Program-made: the position numbers and the translations under genes
Part shown: in pieces, positions 1-6,838 of the stretch
Layout: every line of letters begins with the position of its first letter
Numbering within the stretch: position 1 is the first letter of the stretch
Assembly: GCA_023301665.1 (NCBI GenBank)
Contig: JALZUL010000068.1
Span: 1 to 7,045, forward strand
Direction: 5' to 3'
Length of the DNA: 7,045 nt
Source of the DNA: Ascidiaceihabitans sp.
Lineage (GTDB): Bacteria > Pseudomonadota > Alphaproteobacteria > Rhodobacterales > Rhodobacteraceae
Notes under the pieces: model-generated
Databases searched by the model: none
What the model saw: the letters and a program-made list of their open reading frames with translations, nothing else
What the model was told of the DNA's origin: nothing

Positions 1-2600
1 GCTTGAAGTATCGCCTGTCTATCATTCCGCACGCGGTTGAGGTGTCGGAATACGAAGCGCGCCTAGATTTTGAGCTCAAGATCATCGAGGGCATGGGGTT
101 CCCCGGCTATTTCTTGATCGTTGCTGACTTTATCAAATGGTCCAAGGACGAGGGTATTCCTGTGGGGCCGGGGCGTGGTTCTGGTGCGGGATCATTGGTG
201 GCTTATGCATTGTTGATCACCGATCTTGATCCACTGCGCTACCAATTGCTGTTTGAGCGGTTCTTGAACCCTGAACGTGTTTCGATGCCCGACTTTGACA
301 TCGACTTTTGCATGGACCGACGCGAAGAGGTCATTCGCTACGTACAAGAGAAGTACGGGCGCGATAAGGTTGGGCAAATCATCACCTTTGGTGGGCTTTT
401 GTCCAAAGCGGCGGTGCGCGATATTGGTCGTGTTTTACAGATGCCTTATGGGCAAGTTGATCGCTTGTCCAAGCTGATCCCTGTCGAAGGGGTAAAACCG
501 GTTTCAATCGAAAAAGCGCTTTCCGACGAGCCGCGCTTGCGTGAAGAAGCCAAGAACGAAGAGGTCGTGGCCCGTCTGCTCGATTACGGCCAACAGGTCG
601 AGGGCCTGTTGCGCAATGCATCGACCCACGCGGCGGGTGTTGTGATTGGTGATCGCCCGTTGGACGAGCTGGTGCCGCTGTACCAAGATCCCCGTTCTGA
701 CATGCCCGCAACCCAGTTCAATATGAAGTGGGTCGAACAGGCTGGTTTGGTGAAATTCGACTTTCTGGGTCTTAAGACCCTGACCGTTATTCAGAACGCT
801 GTGGACCAGATCAAATCGTCTGGGCGTCACCTTCATATTGATGCGCAGGGCAATGAATTGTTTGAGCCGCCTCAAGGGTTGATCGATGATATTTCGACCA
901 TTCCGCTGGATGATAAGGTGTCTTATAAGCTCTACGCCAATGCCAAGACTGTTGCGGTATTTCAGGTGGAATCCAGCGGCATGATGGATGCCCTAAAGCG
1001 GATGAAGCCCACGTGTATTGAAGACATCGTGGCCTTGGTGGCGCTTTATCGTCCTGGCCCGATGGAGAACATTCCGACCTATTGTGAGGTAAAGAACGGG
1101 GTCAAAGAACGCGAGTCTGTGCACCCGTTGATTGATCATATTCTGGAAGAAACCCAAGGGATTATTGTTTACCAAGAACAGGTTATGCAGATCGCTCAGG
1201 TCATGGCGGGTTATTCGCTTGGCGGTGCTGACCTGTTGCGTCGTGCGATGGGTAAGAAGATCGCCGAAGAGATGGCCAAGGAACGCCCTAAGTTTGAAAA
1301 GGGCGCGATGGAGAATGGCGTCGACAAAAAGAAAGCCTCTGAGGTTTTCGATTTGCTCGAGAAATTTGCGAACTACGGCTTTAACAAATCGCACGCGGCG
1401 GCCTATGCGGTTGTGAGTTACCAAACCGCTTGGCTCAAGGCGAACCATCCGGTCGAATTTATGGCTGGTGTGATGAACTGCGATATCCATCTAACGGACA
1501 AGCTGGCGGTTTATTTTGAAGAGGTGCGCAAGCGCCTTGAGTTGCCGTGGGTGCCGCCCTGTGTGAACCGCTCGGATGCGACGTTTAAGGTTGTTGAGGG
1601 CGCGTTGGTCTATGCGCTGGGCGCGTTGAAAAACGTGGGTGTTGAGGCGATGAAGTTGATCACCGAAGGGCGCAAAGTTGATGGTGTCGATAAGCCATTT
1701 GCGACCCTGTTTGATTTGGCGCGTCGCGTGGATCTTAAGCGCGTAGGTAAACGCCCCCTTGAGATGCTGGCGCGGGCAGGGGGCTTTGACCAGCTTGATC
1801 CAAATCGCCGCCGTGTTTTTGATGCTTTGGAGGGGTTGGTTGGCTATTCGGCGGCGATCCACGAACAAAAGAACAGCAATCAAGTATCGTTGTTTGGTGA
1901 GGCGGGGGATGATTTGCCCGAACCGCGTATCGTTCCGATGGATGATTGGTTGCCGGCCGAGCGTTTGAGCGAAGAGTTTAAAGCGGTCGGTTTTTATCTT
2001 TCTGGCCATCCACTGGATGACTACATGGGCGCCTTGAAGCGCAAGAACGTTGAGACGTTGGATCAGGTTCACGCGGATGTTGAACGCAAAGGGGCCAAGA
2101 ACGCCAAGCTTGCAGGGGTCGTTGCAGGGGTTCAAATCCGTAAATCTGCGCGTGGGAACCGGTTTGCGTTTGCTCAGTTGTCGGACACGACAGGTGGTTA
2201 CGAAATCACGATTTTCTCGGATACCCTAGAGAAAGCTCAGGACCATTTGGTGACGGGTGCGAAGGTCATTGTGACTGTCGAGGCAACAATGGAGAGCGAG
2301 CAGCTCAAGCTTTTGGCGCGTTCGATTGCGCCGATTGATACGGCTGTGGCCGATGTTGGTGGGATGGGGATCAAAGTGTTCGTCGAAGAGGTTGGTGCGA
2401 TCGAGGCGGTTGCCAATGTGCTTGAGGGGGCTGTGAAAGCGGCCAAAAATGCAGGGCGCGGGCCGGTTCAGTTTTGTTTGATGGATTCCTCGCTGCCCGG
2501 TGAGGTCGAGATTGATTTAGGTCAGGATTTTCCTGTGAACCCGCAAATCAAAGGGGCCATTAAATCTTTGATGGGGGTGCTGGAAGTCGAAGACCTTTGA
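1..2600 (+). CDS. dnaE: DNA polymerase III subunit alpha, 5'-truncated by window edge
   Basis: This is the catalytic subunit of the replicative DNA polymerase, which extends DNA at the fork together with the beta clamp and the tau-containing loader. The first complete codon is at position 3, and 865 residues are visible. Comparison with E. coli alpha (1160 residues) suggests about 300 residues, including the N-terminal PHP domain, lie upstream. Numbering from the first visible codon, the palm has GPGRGSGAGS at 55-64 and PDFDIDF at 96-102, where D97 and D99 match E. coli D401 and D403. The third catalytic aspartate is D253 in KFDFLGL. The fingers contain YRPGPMENIP (349-358) and SLGGADLLRRAMGKK (405-419). 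NKSHAAAYAV (461-470) is also conserved. QVSLF (627-631) matches the internal clamp-binding motif. An OB-fold region (about 701-775) precedes a complete C-terminal domain ending in EVEDL. The DnaE identity is certain and the reading frame is unbroken. Confidence 0.98.
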   Translation, partial: LKYRLSIIPHAVEVSEYEARLDFELKIIEGMGFPGYFLIVADFIKWSKDEGIPVGPGRGSGAGSLVAYALLITDLDPLRYQLLFERFLNPERVSMPDFDIDFCMDRREEVIRYVQEKYGRDKVGQIITFGGLLSKAAVRDIGRVLQMPYGQVDRLSKLIPVEGVKPVSIEKALSDEPRLREEAKNEEVVARLLDYGQQVEGLLRNASTHAAGVVIGDRPLDELVPLYQDPRSDMPATQFNMKWVEQAGLVKFDFLGLKTLTVIQNAVDQIKSSGRHLHIDAQGNELFEPPQGLIDDISTIPLDDKVSYKLYANAKTVAVFQVESSGMMDALKRMKPTCIEDIVALVALYRPGPMENIPTYCEVKNGVKERESVHPLIDHILEETQGIIVYQEQVMQIAQVMAGYSLGGADLLRRAMGKKIAEEMAKERPKFEKGAMENGVDKKKASEVFDLLEKFANYGFNKSHAAAYAVVSYQTAWLKANHPVEFMAGVMNCDIHLTDKLAVYFEEVRKRLELPWVPPCVNRSDATFKVVEGALVYALGALKNVGVEAMKLITEGRKVDGVDKPFATLFDLARRVDLKRVGKRPLEMLARAGGFDQLDPNRRRVFDALEGLVGYSAAIHEQKNSNQVSLFGEAGDDLPEPRIVPMDDWLPAERLSEEFKAVGFYLSGHPLDDYMGALKRKNVETLDQVHADVERKGAKNAKLAGVVAGVQIRKSARGNRFAFAQLSDTTGGYEITIFSDTLEKAQDHLVTGAKVIVTVEATMESEQLKLLARSIAPIDTAVADVGGMGIKVFVEEVGAIEAVANVLEGAVKAAKNAGRGPVQFCLMDSSLPGEVEIDLGQDFPVNPQIKGAIKSLMGVLEVEDL

Positions 2601-2622
2601 GCCGTCTTTTGCCTATAACACC

Positions 2623-2650
2623 TTGCTGTTAACCAAGCCTTTGCTAGACA
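2623..2650 (+). promoter_or_regulatory. possible sigma-70 promoter for the lipoprotein gene
   Basis: In the 104-base gap after dnaE, TTGCTG (2623-2628) is followed after 16 bases by TAGACA (2645-2650). A TG one base before the -10-like hexamer gives it an extended -10 look. Transcription would start near 2657, leaving a leader of about 48 bases before the GTG at 2705. Both hexamers match the consensus only partly, so this is a candidate. The gap length and the lack of a strong terminator also allow read-through from dnaE. Confidence 0.3.
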
Positions 2651-2704
2651 GGGCGGCCTTGGCTGCGTTAATAAACGCTTAACTGAGTTTAAAAGGCTAC
2701 AAGC

Positions 2705-3931
2705 GTGCGCAATTCTTTCTTTCTTTTCGGCATGATGTCTTTGGCGGCTTGCAGCGATCCTTTGGCCAGTTTTGACCGAATTGATGATATTGAAGCTGCG
2801 GATGAGACATCGGTTGCGCAGGCTCTGCCCGATAGTGATGATGTGTCACCAACGGATGGTATTTTGTCGCGACTGTTAAAAACCGATAGCGGTGAGCTGC
2901 GCCCACAATCACGTCCTGTTGAGGCGGGTATCGCCACAGATGTTGCGCTGACGGGCGCCGCTGTTGCGCCTATTGCGACGGATGATGCTTTGGCATCTCT
3001 TGATCCACAAGAAAACCTATCTGCGCCTATTGATGAGGCGGTCGCCGATGTGTCGCCGGCAAAAACGACTGGTATTGGGGGTTGGTTACGCCGTGCTGCG
3101 GCCGCCCAAAAAGAGCCCGTGGTTGAGGCACCGAAGGCTTTGATTGTTGCTGAAGCCGCGGAACCTGCTGAAGGCAGTGCCGAAGCCTTGGTTGTCGCCA
3201 GCGCCGAAGAGCCGATAGCGGAAGACACCGCGACATCTGAATTGATAGAGCCGGAAAAACGTCGCGGGTTGTTGGGGATTTTGCAGCCTGTTGAAGGCGC
3301 ACCTGAGACTGTGCGCACAGCGTCTTTGACATCTGAGTTGATTGAGACACCAGAGCCCCGCGCCCTTGCTGAGCCAAAGAAACGGCGCGGGTTGTTTGGC
3401 CGGTCACAAAAGCCGGACGTGCGAAGTGGCCCTGATGCTCGTTCTGTGGCATTCGGCACTGTCTTGCCTTATGGTGAAATCGCGCGGATGTGCGATGTGA
3501 ATAATAGCAATTTACTTGGCAAACGTGTTGCTACTGCACCTGAAAAAAAGGGACGCGGGTTTTCTTTGTATGACAGTGCGCCAGACTCAGCAGGGCCGCG
3601 CACATTTTATGTGACTGGTTTTACCGACAATTGCGCACGCCAATTTACGGCAGCTTTGGCAGTGTTTGGATCACCTGAGACCCACGAACAACTGCGCTAT
3701 GGATTGCCGAGTAAATCGTATCCTTATTCCACAACGGATGAAGCCTATGAAAAGGTGAAATCATCGGTTTGTAAGGTAGGCAAAGGCAAGCCGTGTGGTT
3801 CTAAGATTAGTACGCTTGAGCGCAATACCGCCTTTATCAGCACCTATGAGAAGTTCACTGACAATGCGCGGTGGTCGGATATTTTGCTACACGATGGTGT
3901 TGTTGTTGCGGCCGCAATTAAGGTGCCATAG
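2705..3931 (+). CDS. predicted lipoprotein with acidic repeat linker and conserved C-terminal domain, function unknown
   Basis: This 408-residue protein starts at GTG, chosen because AAAAGG (2691-2696) lies 8 bases upstream and a signal peptide begins there. Residues 1-16 form a short lipoprotein signal (R2, hydrophobic core, lipobox LAAC with C16 lipidated), so the protein should be anchored in an envelope membrane. Residues 17 to about 240 are an Ala/Glu/Asp-rich, probably disordered linker broken by short Gly-hydrophobic-basic patches (GILSRLLK at 52-59, GIGGWLRRA at 123-131, KRRGLLG at 185-191, KRRGLFG at 226-232). Residues about 245-408 look like a compact domain with C263, C310, C356 and C364, which could form two disulfides. 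It includes RTFYVTGFTDNCARQFTAAL (299-318) and ILLHDG (393-398). I recall similar C-terminal domains in Rhodobacteraceae hypothetical proteins but know no function for them. The gene follows dnaE on the same strand and converges on slyX. Confidence 0.85.
   Translation: MRNSFFLFGMMSLAACSDPLASFDRIDDIEAADETSVAQALPDSDDVSPTDGILSRLLKTDSGELRPQSRPVEAGIATDVALTGAAVAPIATDDALASLDPQENLSAPIDEAVADVSPAKTTGIGGWLRRAAAAQKEPVVEAPKALIVAEAAEPAEGSAEALVVASAEEPIAEDTATSELIEPEKRRGLLGILQPVEGAPETVRTASLTSELIETPEPRALAEPKKRRGLFGRSQKPDVRSGPDARSVAFGTVLPYGEIARMCDVNNSNLLGKRVATAPEKKGRGFSLYDSAPDSAGPRTFYVTGFTDNCARQFTAALAVFGSPETHEQLRYGLPSKSYPYSTTDEAYEKVKSSVCKVGKGKPCGSKISTLERNTAFISTYEKFTDNARWSDILLHDGVVVAAAIKVP
3233..3400 (+). repeat. 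degenerate internal duplication in the lipoprotein linker
   Basis: Residues 177-191 of the lipoprotein read TSELIEPEKRRGLLG. Residues 209-232 repeat the pattern as TSELIE, then a 9-residue insert, then EPKKRRGLFG. The two copies (3233-3277 and 3329-3400) remain similar at DNA level but differ at several synonymous positions, so the duplication looks old and kept at protein level. Confidence 0.6.
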
Positions 3932-3948
3932 CCGCGCTGTTTAGCGGG
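3932..3948. terminator. small hairpin between convergent genes, possible weak bidirectional terminator
   Basis: Directly after the lipoprotein stop codon, CGCT (3935-3938) and AGCG (3943-3946) pair around a GTTT loop. The outer CC (3932-3933) and GG (3947-3948) extend this to 6 base pairs with one bulged G. No clear T-run follows on either strand, so intrinsic termination would be weak. Its place between two convergent genes is the main support. Confidence 0.3.
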
Positions 3949-3965
3949 TTAGAAAGTCACGTGAT

Positions 3966-4160
3966 TTAATAGTGTGGCGGGCGCTCGTCACCCACGAAAA
4001 CACCGCCGTTTTGGCTGTTTTCGCGTTCACCTTCGCGCTGCATCAGCATGAACACCCGACGGGTGAGTGTTGCGATCTCGCCCTCTTGTTTGGCGACGAT
4101 GTCAGACAAATCTTCGACCGTGCGGGTCAGATGTGCGATGTCTTCTTCCAGCTTTTCCAT
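3966..4160 (-). CDS. slyX: SlyX family protein
   Basis: This is a 64-residue protein of the SlyX family, whose molecular role is not established. The sequence is a heptad-rich coiled coil (LEEDIAHLTRTVEDLSDIVA at 4-23, continuing to about residue 45), then a short polar stretch and the C-terminal ERPPHY typical of SlyX. The length fits the family (E. coli SlyX is about 72 residues). The frame is open up to 4277, but the ATG at 4160 is preferred: AGAGGAAG lies just upstream on the minus strand with its GAGG about 8 bases from the ATG, and the family homology begins here. The gene diverges from hisS, with 171 bases between the start codons, and converges on the lipoprotein gene. It appears intact. 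Confidence 0.93.
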   Translation of the reverse strand: MEKLEEDIAHLTRTVEDLSDIVAKQEGEIATLTRRVFMLMQREGERENSQNGGVFVGDERPPHY

Positions 4161-4284
4161 GTCTGCTTCCTCTTTCAGGCGATGTTGTTCACCTACCGAT
4201 TTTAGGCGGGGTTCACAATGCTTTGCAGTATCAGTTCTTGATTGATGGCCCCTTATCCTTGCCCCCTTTGGCCCCATCGGATAA

Positions 4285-4331
4285 AGCGTGCCCGAGTCCT
4301 AACAACAGGGCTCTTCCCAAAGGAACACGCT
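4285..4331 (+). promoter_or_regulatory. candidate structured RNA leader of hisS, three-helix junction covering the ribosome binding site
   Basis: The 47 bases touching the hisS ATG can pair almost completely. The outer helix is AGCGTG (4285-4290) with CACGCT (4326-4331), 6 bp. The second helix is GAGTCCT (4294-4300) with AGGGCTC (4307-4313), 7 bp including one U-G, closing loop AACAAC. The third is TTCC (4314-4317) with GGAA (4322-4325), 4 bp, closing loop CAAA. The Shine-Dalgarno GGAA is therefore paired, and only CCC (4291-4293) is unpaired at the junction. A translational operator like that of E. coli thrS is one possible reading. It was found by eye, with no energy or covariation test. 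A GATAAA at 4280-4285 could be a -10 element; if so, transcription would begin inside the outer helix and break this model. Confidence 0.4.
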
Positions 4332-5765
4332 ATGGCCAAGCCTAAAAAACCTCAGCGCCCTAAGGCAGAAACGCCAAAAGGCTTTCGCGACTATTTCGGC
4401 ACCGAAGTCACACAACGTGGTGAGATGCTAAAAGCGATTGCTGATGTGTATCATCGATATGGTTTTGATGCTTTGGAAAGCAGTGCTGTTGAAAAGGTTG
4501 AGGCGCTTGGAAAATTCCTGCCGGATGTGGATCGCCCGAACGAGGGTGTCTTTGCGTGGCAAGAGGATAGCGAGAACGACAAGCCCGGTGATTGGTTGGC
4601 TTTGCGGTATGACATGACGGCCCCACTGGCCCGTGTTTATGCCCAACACCGCAATGAATTGCCCAACCCATATCGCCGTTACGCGATGGGTCCGGTTTGG
4701 CGCAATGAAAAGCCCGGCCCCGGACGCTTTCGTCAGTTTTATCAATGTGATGCGGATACCGTTGGTTCCGCGTCGATGGCAGCAGATGCAGAGATTTGCG
4801 CGATGTTGTCTGATACCTTGGAAAGCGTTGGCATTCCGCGTGGCGATTACGTGGTGCGTGTGAACAACCGCAAGGTCTTGAATGGTGTGATGGAGGTTGC
4901 CGGTGTTTTAGACCCCAAAGACCCCGAAAAATTCGCCGATGAGCGCGGTATCGTTTTACGTGCGATTGATAAGCTGGATCGCCTTGGTCCTGATGGGGTG
5001 CGTGCCTTGCTGGGTAAGGGACGTAAAGACGACAGTGGCGACTATACAGACGGTGCGGGCTTAGAGGATGCGCAGGCTGATATCGTGATGGGCTTTATGC
5101 AGGCCAAACGCGACACCGGTGCTGAAACCGTCGCGCGTTTGATGGAATTGGTGCAAGGATCAGCCACAGGCATCAAGGGCGTTGAAGAGCTGCAAACGAT
5201 TTCTGATTTGTTAGCGGCTGGCGGGTATGGCCCTGACCGGATTGAGATCGATCCATCGGTTGTGCGTGGCTTGGGCTATTACACTGGCCCTGTGTATGAA
5301 GCTGAATTGACGTTTGAGATCCTTGATGAAAAGGGCCGAAAGCGCAACTTTGGCTCTGTCGCAGGTGGTGGACGTTACGATGATTTGGCGGGCACTTTTA
5401 TTAATAAGAAACTGCCTGGTGTTGGTATATCTATTGGCTTTTCTCGTTTGTTTGATGTTATTCGCCAATCAAGACCTGAACTGTTAAATATTGGCCCGAA
5501 ATCCCCAACGCATGTTTTGGTTTATACCGAAGATAAAGAGCTTCGTGAGGTTGCACAACAAACCGCGCAACAGCTTCGTCAAAATGGTAATAATGTTGAA
5601 GTATTTGATACGGTTAAGAAATGGGACAAACATTTTAAATATGCAGATAAAAAAGGCATCCCCTATATTTGGTATGTCACAGGTACAGATTCACATGAAG
5701 TCAAAAGAACAAATGAAAACGAAAAGTTGCCTGCTGACCCGCAAACATGGAATAGAGATGCATAA
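4332..5765 (+). CDS. hisS: histidine--tRNA ligase, atypical alphaproteobacterial type, possible hybrid
   Basis: This cytoplasmic class II aminoacyl-tRNA synthetase charges tRNA-His with histidine using ATP. It has 477 residues. The ATG at 4332 is chosen over an in-frame upstream ATG at 4242 because AAAGGAA (4319-4325) sits 6 bases upstream and homology begins at TPKGFRDYF (14-22). Motif 2 is RRYAMGPVWRNEKPGPGRFR (115-134), followed by QFYQCD (135-140). The histidine-specific signature is RGLGYYTG (312-319), and motif 3 spans GGGRYDDL (345-352) to GISIGFSRL (365-373). The anticodon-binding domain covers about 393-477. FYQCD, VNNRKVLNG and YYTGPVYE resemble eukaryotic HisRS, as reported for a subset of Alphaproteobacteria with unusual tRNA-His. 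Base composition drops sharply near codon 357, and the C-terminal domain does not resemble the Rhodobacteraceae HisRS tail I remember. The usual downstream hisZ and hisG are absent. Confidence 0.96.
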   Translation: MAKPKKPQRPKAETPKGFRDYFGTEVTQRGEMLKAIADVYHRYGFDALESSAVEKVEALGKFLPDVDRPNEGVFAWQEDSENDKPGDWLALRYDMTAPLARVYAQHRNELPNPYRRYAMGPVWRNEKPGPGRFRQFYQCDADTVGSASMAADAEICAMLSDTLESVGIPRGDYVVRVNNRKVLNGVMEVAGVLDPKDPEKFADERGIVLRAIDKLDRLGPDGVRALLGKGRKDDSGDYTDGAGLEDAQADIVMGFMQAKRDTGAETVARLMELVQGSATGIKGVEELQTISDLLAAGGYGPDRIEIDPSVVRGLGYYTGPVYEAELTFEILDEKGRKRNFGSVAGGGRYDDLAGTFINKKLPGVGISIGFSRLFDVIRQSRPELLNIGPKSPTHVLVYTEDKELREVAQQTAQQLRQNGNNVEVFDTVKKWDKHFKYADKKGIPYIWYVTGTDSHEVKRTNENEKLPADPQTWNRDA

Positions 5766-6468
5766 AATATCACGTCATTGCAGAGCACATCACAAGCGCA
5801 TTACCTTAATATCAAAAATTTGGGTTGCGTCACTGATGCTTGTAATGACGATTGCCCTGCCCTTCCCATCACTTGCCCAAGATGGGCAAATTAAAGCACT
5901 TTCCGATATTTTGGCTGATAACGCTTTGGACGAAGGTGAGTTTAGATATGCGCCAGCAACTTGTGATTTTGAAATGGTTTTCCCTGAAAAACCATTTGCA
6001 ACAAAACGATGTGAAGCAGGCTCAAACACAAGATGCACCAACCTCACCAGCTATACCATGGTATATGATGTGACAACGACCATAGAGGTCAGCGTAACAT
6101 GCGTGCCATCAGACGCGGCAAAATATGAAGCCTACTCTGAACGTGTTATATCACTTGCCCTCAATGGCATGGTGAAACGCGCCGATATTACCGAACAAGA
6201 GATTAATACAACCCAAGAAGAAACATATCGCAGAGGCTCCCTCTTGGGATCTGCTAAACGGGGTAAGCAAAATTCAATTTACAACGCACAAATTTGGGTG
6301 GGCCAAAATTCGGTCATGACGACAGAGGCCAAATTAATTGGCCCCTATCATGAAAAGGCCGATGTGGTGTTTAGTAAAATACTGGCCAGTATTAAAAGTA
6401 AAGACGCAGCAATCTCTGATGAAGAAGCAAAATCTAAGAACTCAACGCCCGCACCCGCTCAACCATAG
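5758..6468 (+). CDS. predicted exported protein of unknown function
   Basis: This 236-residue protein starts at the ATG that overlaps the hisS end as ATGCATAA. The frame stays open far upstream inside hisS, but from this ATG the protein opens with a good Sec signal: a basic n-region (residues 1-20, rich in K, R and H), a hydrophobic core (about 21-36) and likely cleavage after SLA (38-40). The possible ribosome binding site (GGA at 5749-5751) is weak, consistent with coupling to hisS. The mature part contains FRYAPATCDFEMVFPEKPF (62-80), C69, C85, C93 and C115 (possible disulfides), NLTSYTMVYDVTTTIEVSVT (95-114), and a Lys/Glu/Pro-rich tail ending PAPAQP. I see no catalytic motif and no further membrane span. 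The likely place is the periplasm. Its 3' end overlaps the 3' end of sufE by 35 bases on the opposite strand. Confidence 0.8.
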   Translation: MHKISRHCRAHHKRITLISKIWVASLMLVMTIALPFPSLAQDGQIKALSDILADNALDEGEFRYAPATCDFEMVFPEKPFATKRCEAGSNTRCTNLTSYTMVYDVTTTIEVSVTCVPSDAAKYEAYSERVISLALNGMVKRADITEQEINTTQEETYRRGSLLGSAKRGKQNSIYNAQIWVGQNSVMTTEAKLIGPYHEKADVVFSKILASIKSKDAAISDEEAKSKNSTPAPAQP

Positions 6469-6838
6469 CGAAAAAACCATTGCGGCGGTTGGGGGATAAA
6501 TGTTGATTAAGGCCAATTTCTTCAAACGCATCATCAATATTAACGGCGCCAATTTCTTCGGCCGTCTTCCCTTCGTAGGCACTTAATAATATGGCAATAA
6601 GGCCCTTAACAATGTGTGCGTCACTGTCGGCAGTAAAATGATACTGAAATTTATCATTTGTTTCACATATTAACCAAACGCGTGACGTGCACCCCTTTAC
6701 GATGGTTTCATCCGTTTTCAGGCTTTCGGGCATAGGCTCAAGGTTTTTCCCTAAATCTATCAAATATTTATACCGTTCCTCCCAATCATCAAACAGATCG
6801 AAATTTTCTTTTAACTCTTGTAAGTTTGGTTGAACCAT
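6434..6838 (-). CDS. sufE: SufE family sulfur acceptor protein
   Basis: SufE takes persulfide sulfur from a SufS-type cysteine desulfurase, activates that enzyme and passes the sulfur on for Fe-S cluster assembly in the cytoplasm. The protein has 134 residues, near the usual 138-140. The acceptor cysteine is C50 in VKGCTSRVWL (47-56). Other family landmarks are FDDWEERYKYLIDLG (16-30), DSDAHIVKGLIAILL (71-85) and LSPNRRNGFFAMVERVR (114-130). The ATG at 6838 gives the expected N-terminus, and an AGG lies about 9 bases upstream on the minus strand, a weak Shine-Dalgarno. No sufS, sufB or other suf gene is in the window, so it appears to be a stand-alone gene. It converges on the exported protein gene with overlapping ends. 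It lies wholly in the lower-GC segment. Confidence 0.96.
   Translation of the reverse strand: MVQPNLQELKENFDLFDDWEERYKYLIDLGKNLEPMPESLKTDETIVKGCTSRVWLICETNDKFQYHFTADSDAHIVKGLIAILLSAYEGKTAEEIGAVNIDDAFEEIGLNQHLSPNRRNGFFAMVERVRALSS

Noticed and set aside
1491..2135. 214-codon open frame on the minus strand inside dnaE
   Set aside because: It lies wholly within the conserved polymerase coding sequence and has no recognisable protein features.
2665..2678. Hairpin GCGTT/AACGC after dnaE as a terminator
   Set aside because: Only 5 base pairs and no T-run follows; too weak to call.
2689..3459. 256-codon open frame on the minus strand opposite the lipoprotein gene
   Set aside because: Its product is Ser/Ala-rich low complexity with no recognisable motif, and it mirrors the Ala/Glu-rich linker coded on the + strand. 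The + frame has a lipobox, a Shine-Dalgarno and a structured domain.
3957..3964. Perfect 8-base palindrome TCACGTGA beside the slyX stop codon
   Set aside because: Single copy at the 3' ends of two convergent genes, with no promoter nearby; an 8-base palindrome is expected by chance in several kilobases.
4161..4277. N-terminal extension of slyX on the minus strand
   Set aside because: SlyX homology and a strong AGAGGAAG site both point to the ATG at 4160; the extra residues resemble no SlyX.
4242..4331. In-frame upstream extension of hisS from ATG 4242
   Set aside because: It adds 30 residues unlike any HisRS, has no good ribosome binding site, and the ATG at 4332 has AAAGGAA at the right distance.
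5491..5757. Longer N-terminus for the exported protein inside hisS
   Set aside because: This stretch overlaps the HisRS anticodon-binding domain in another frame, and it would bury the signal peptide.
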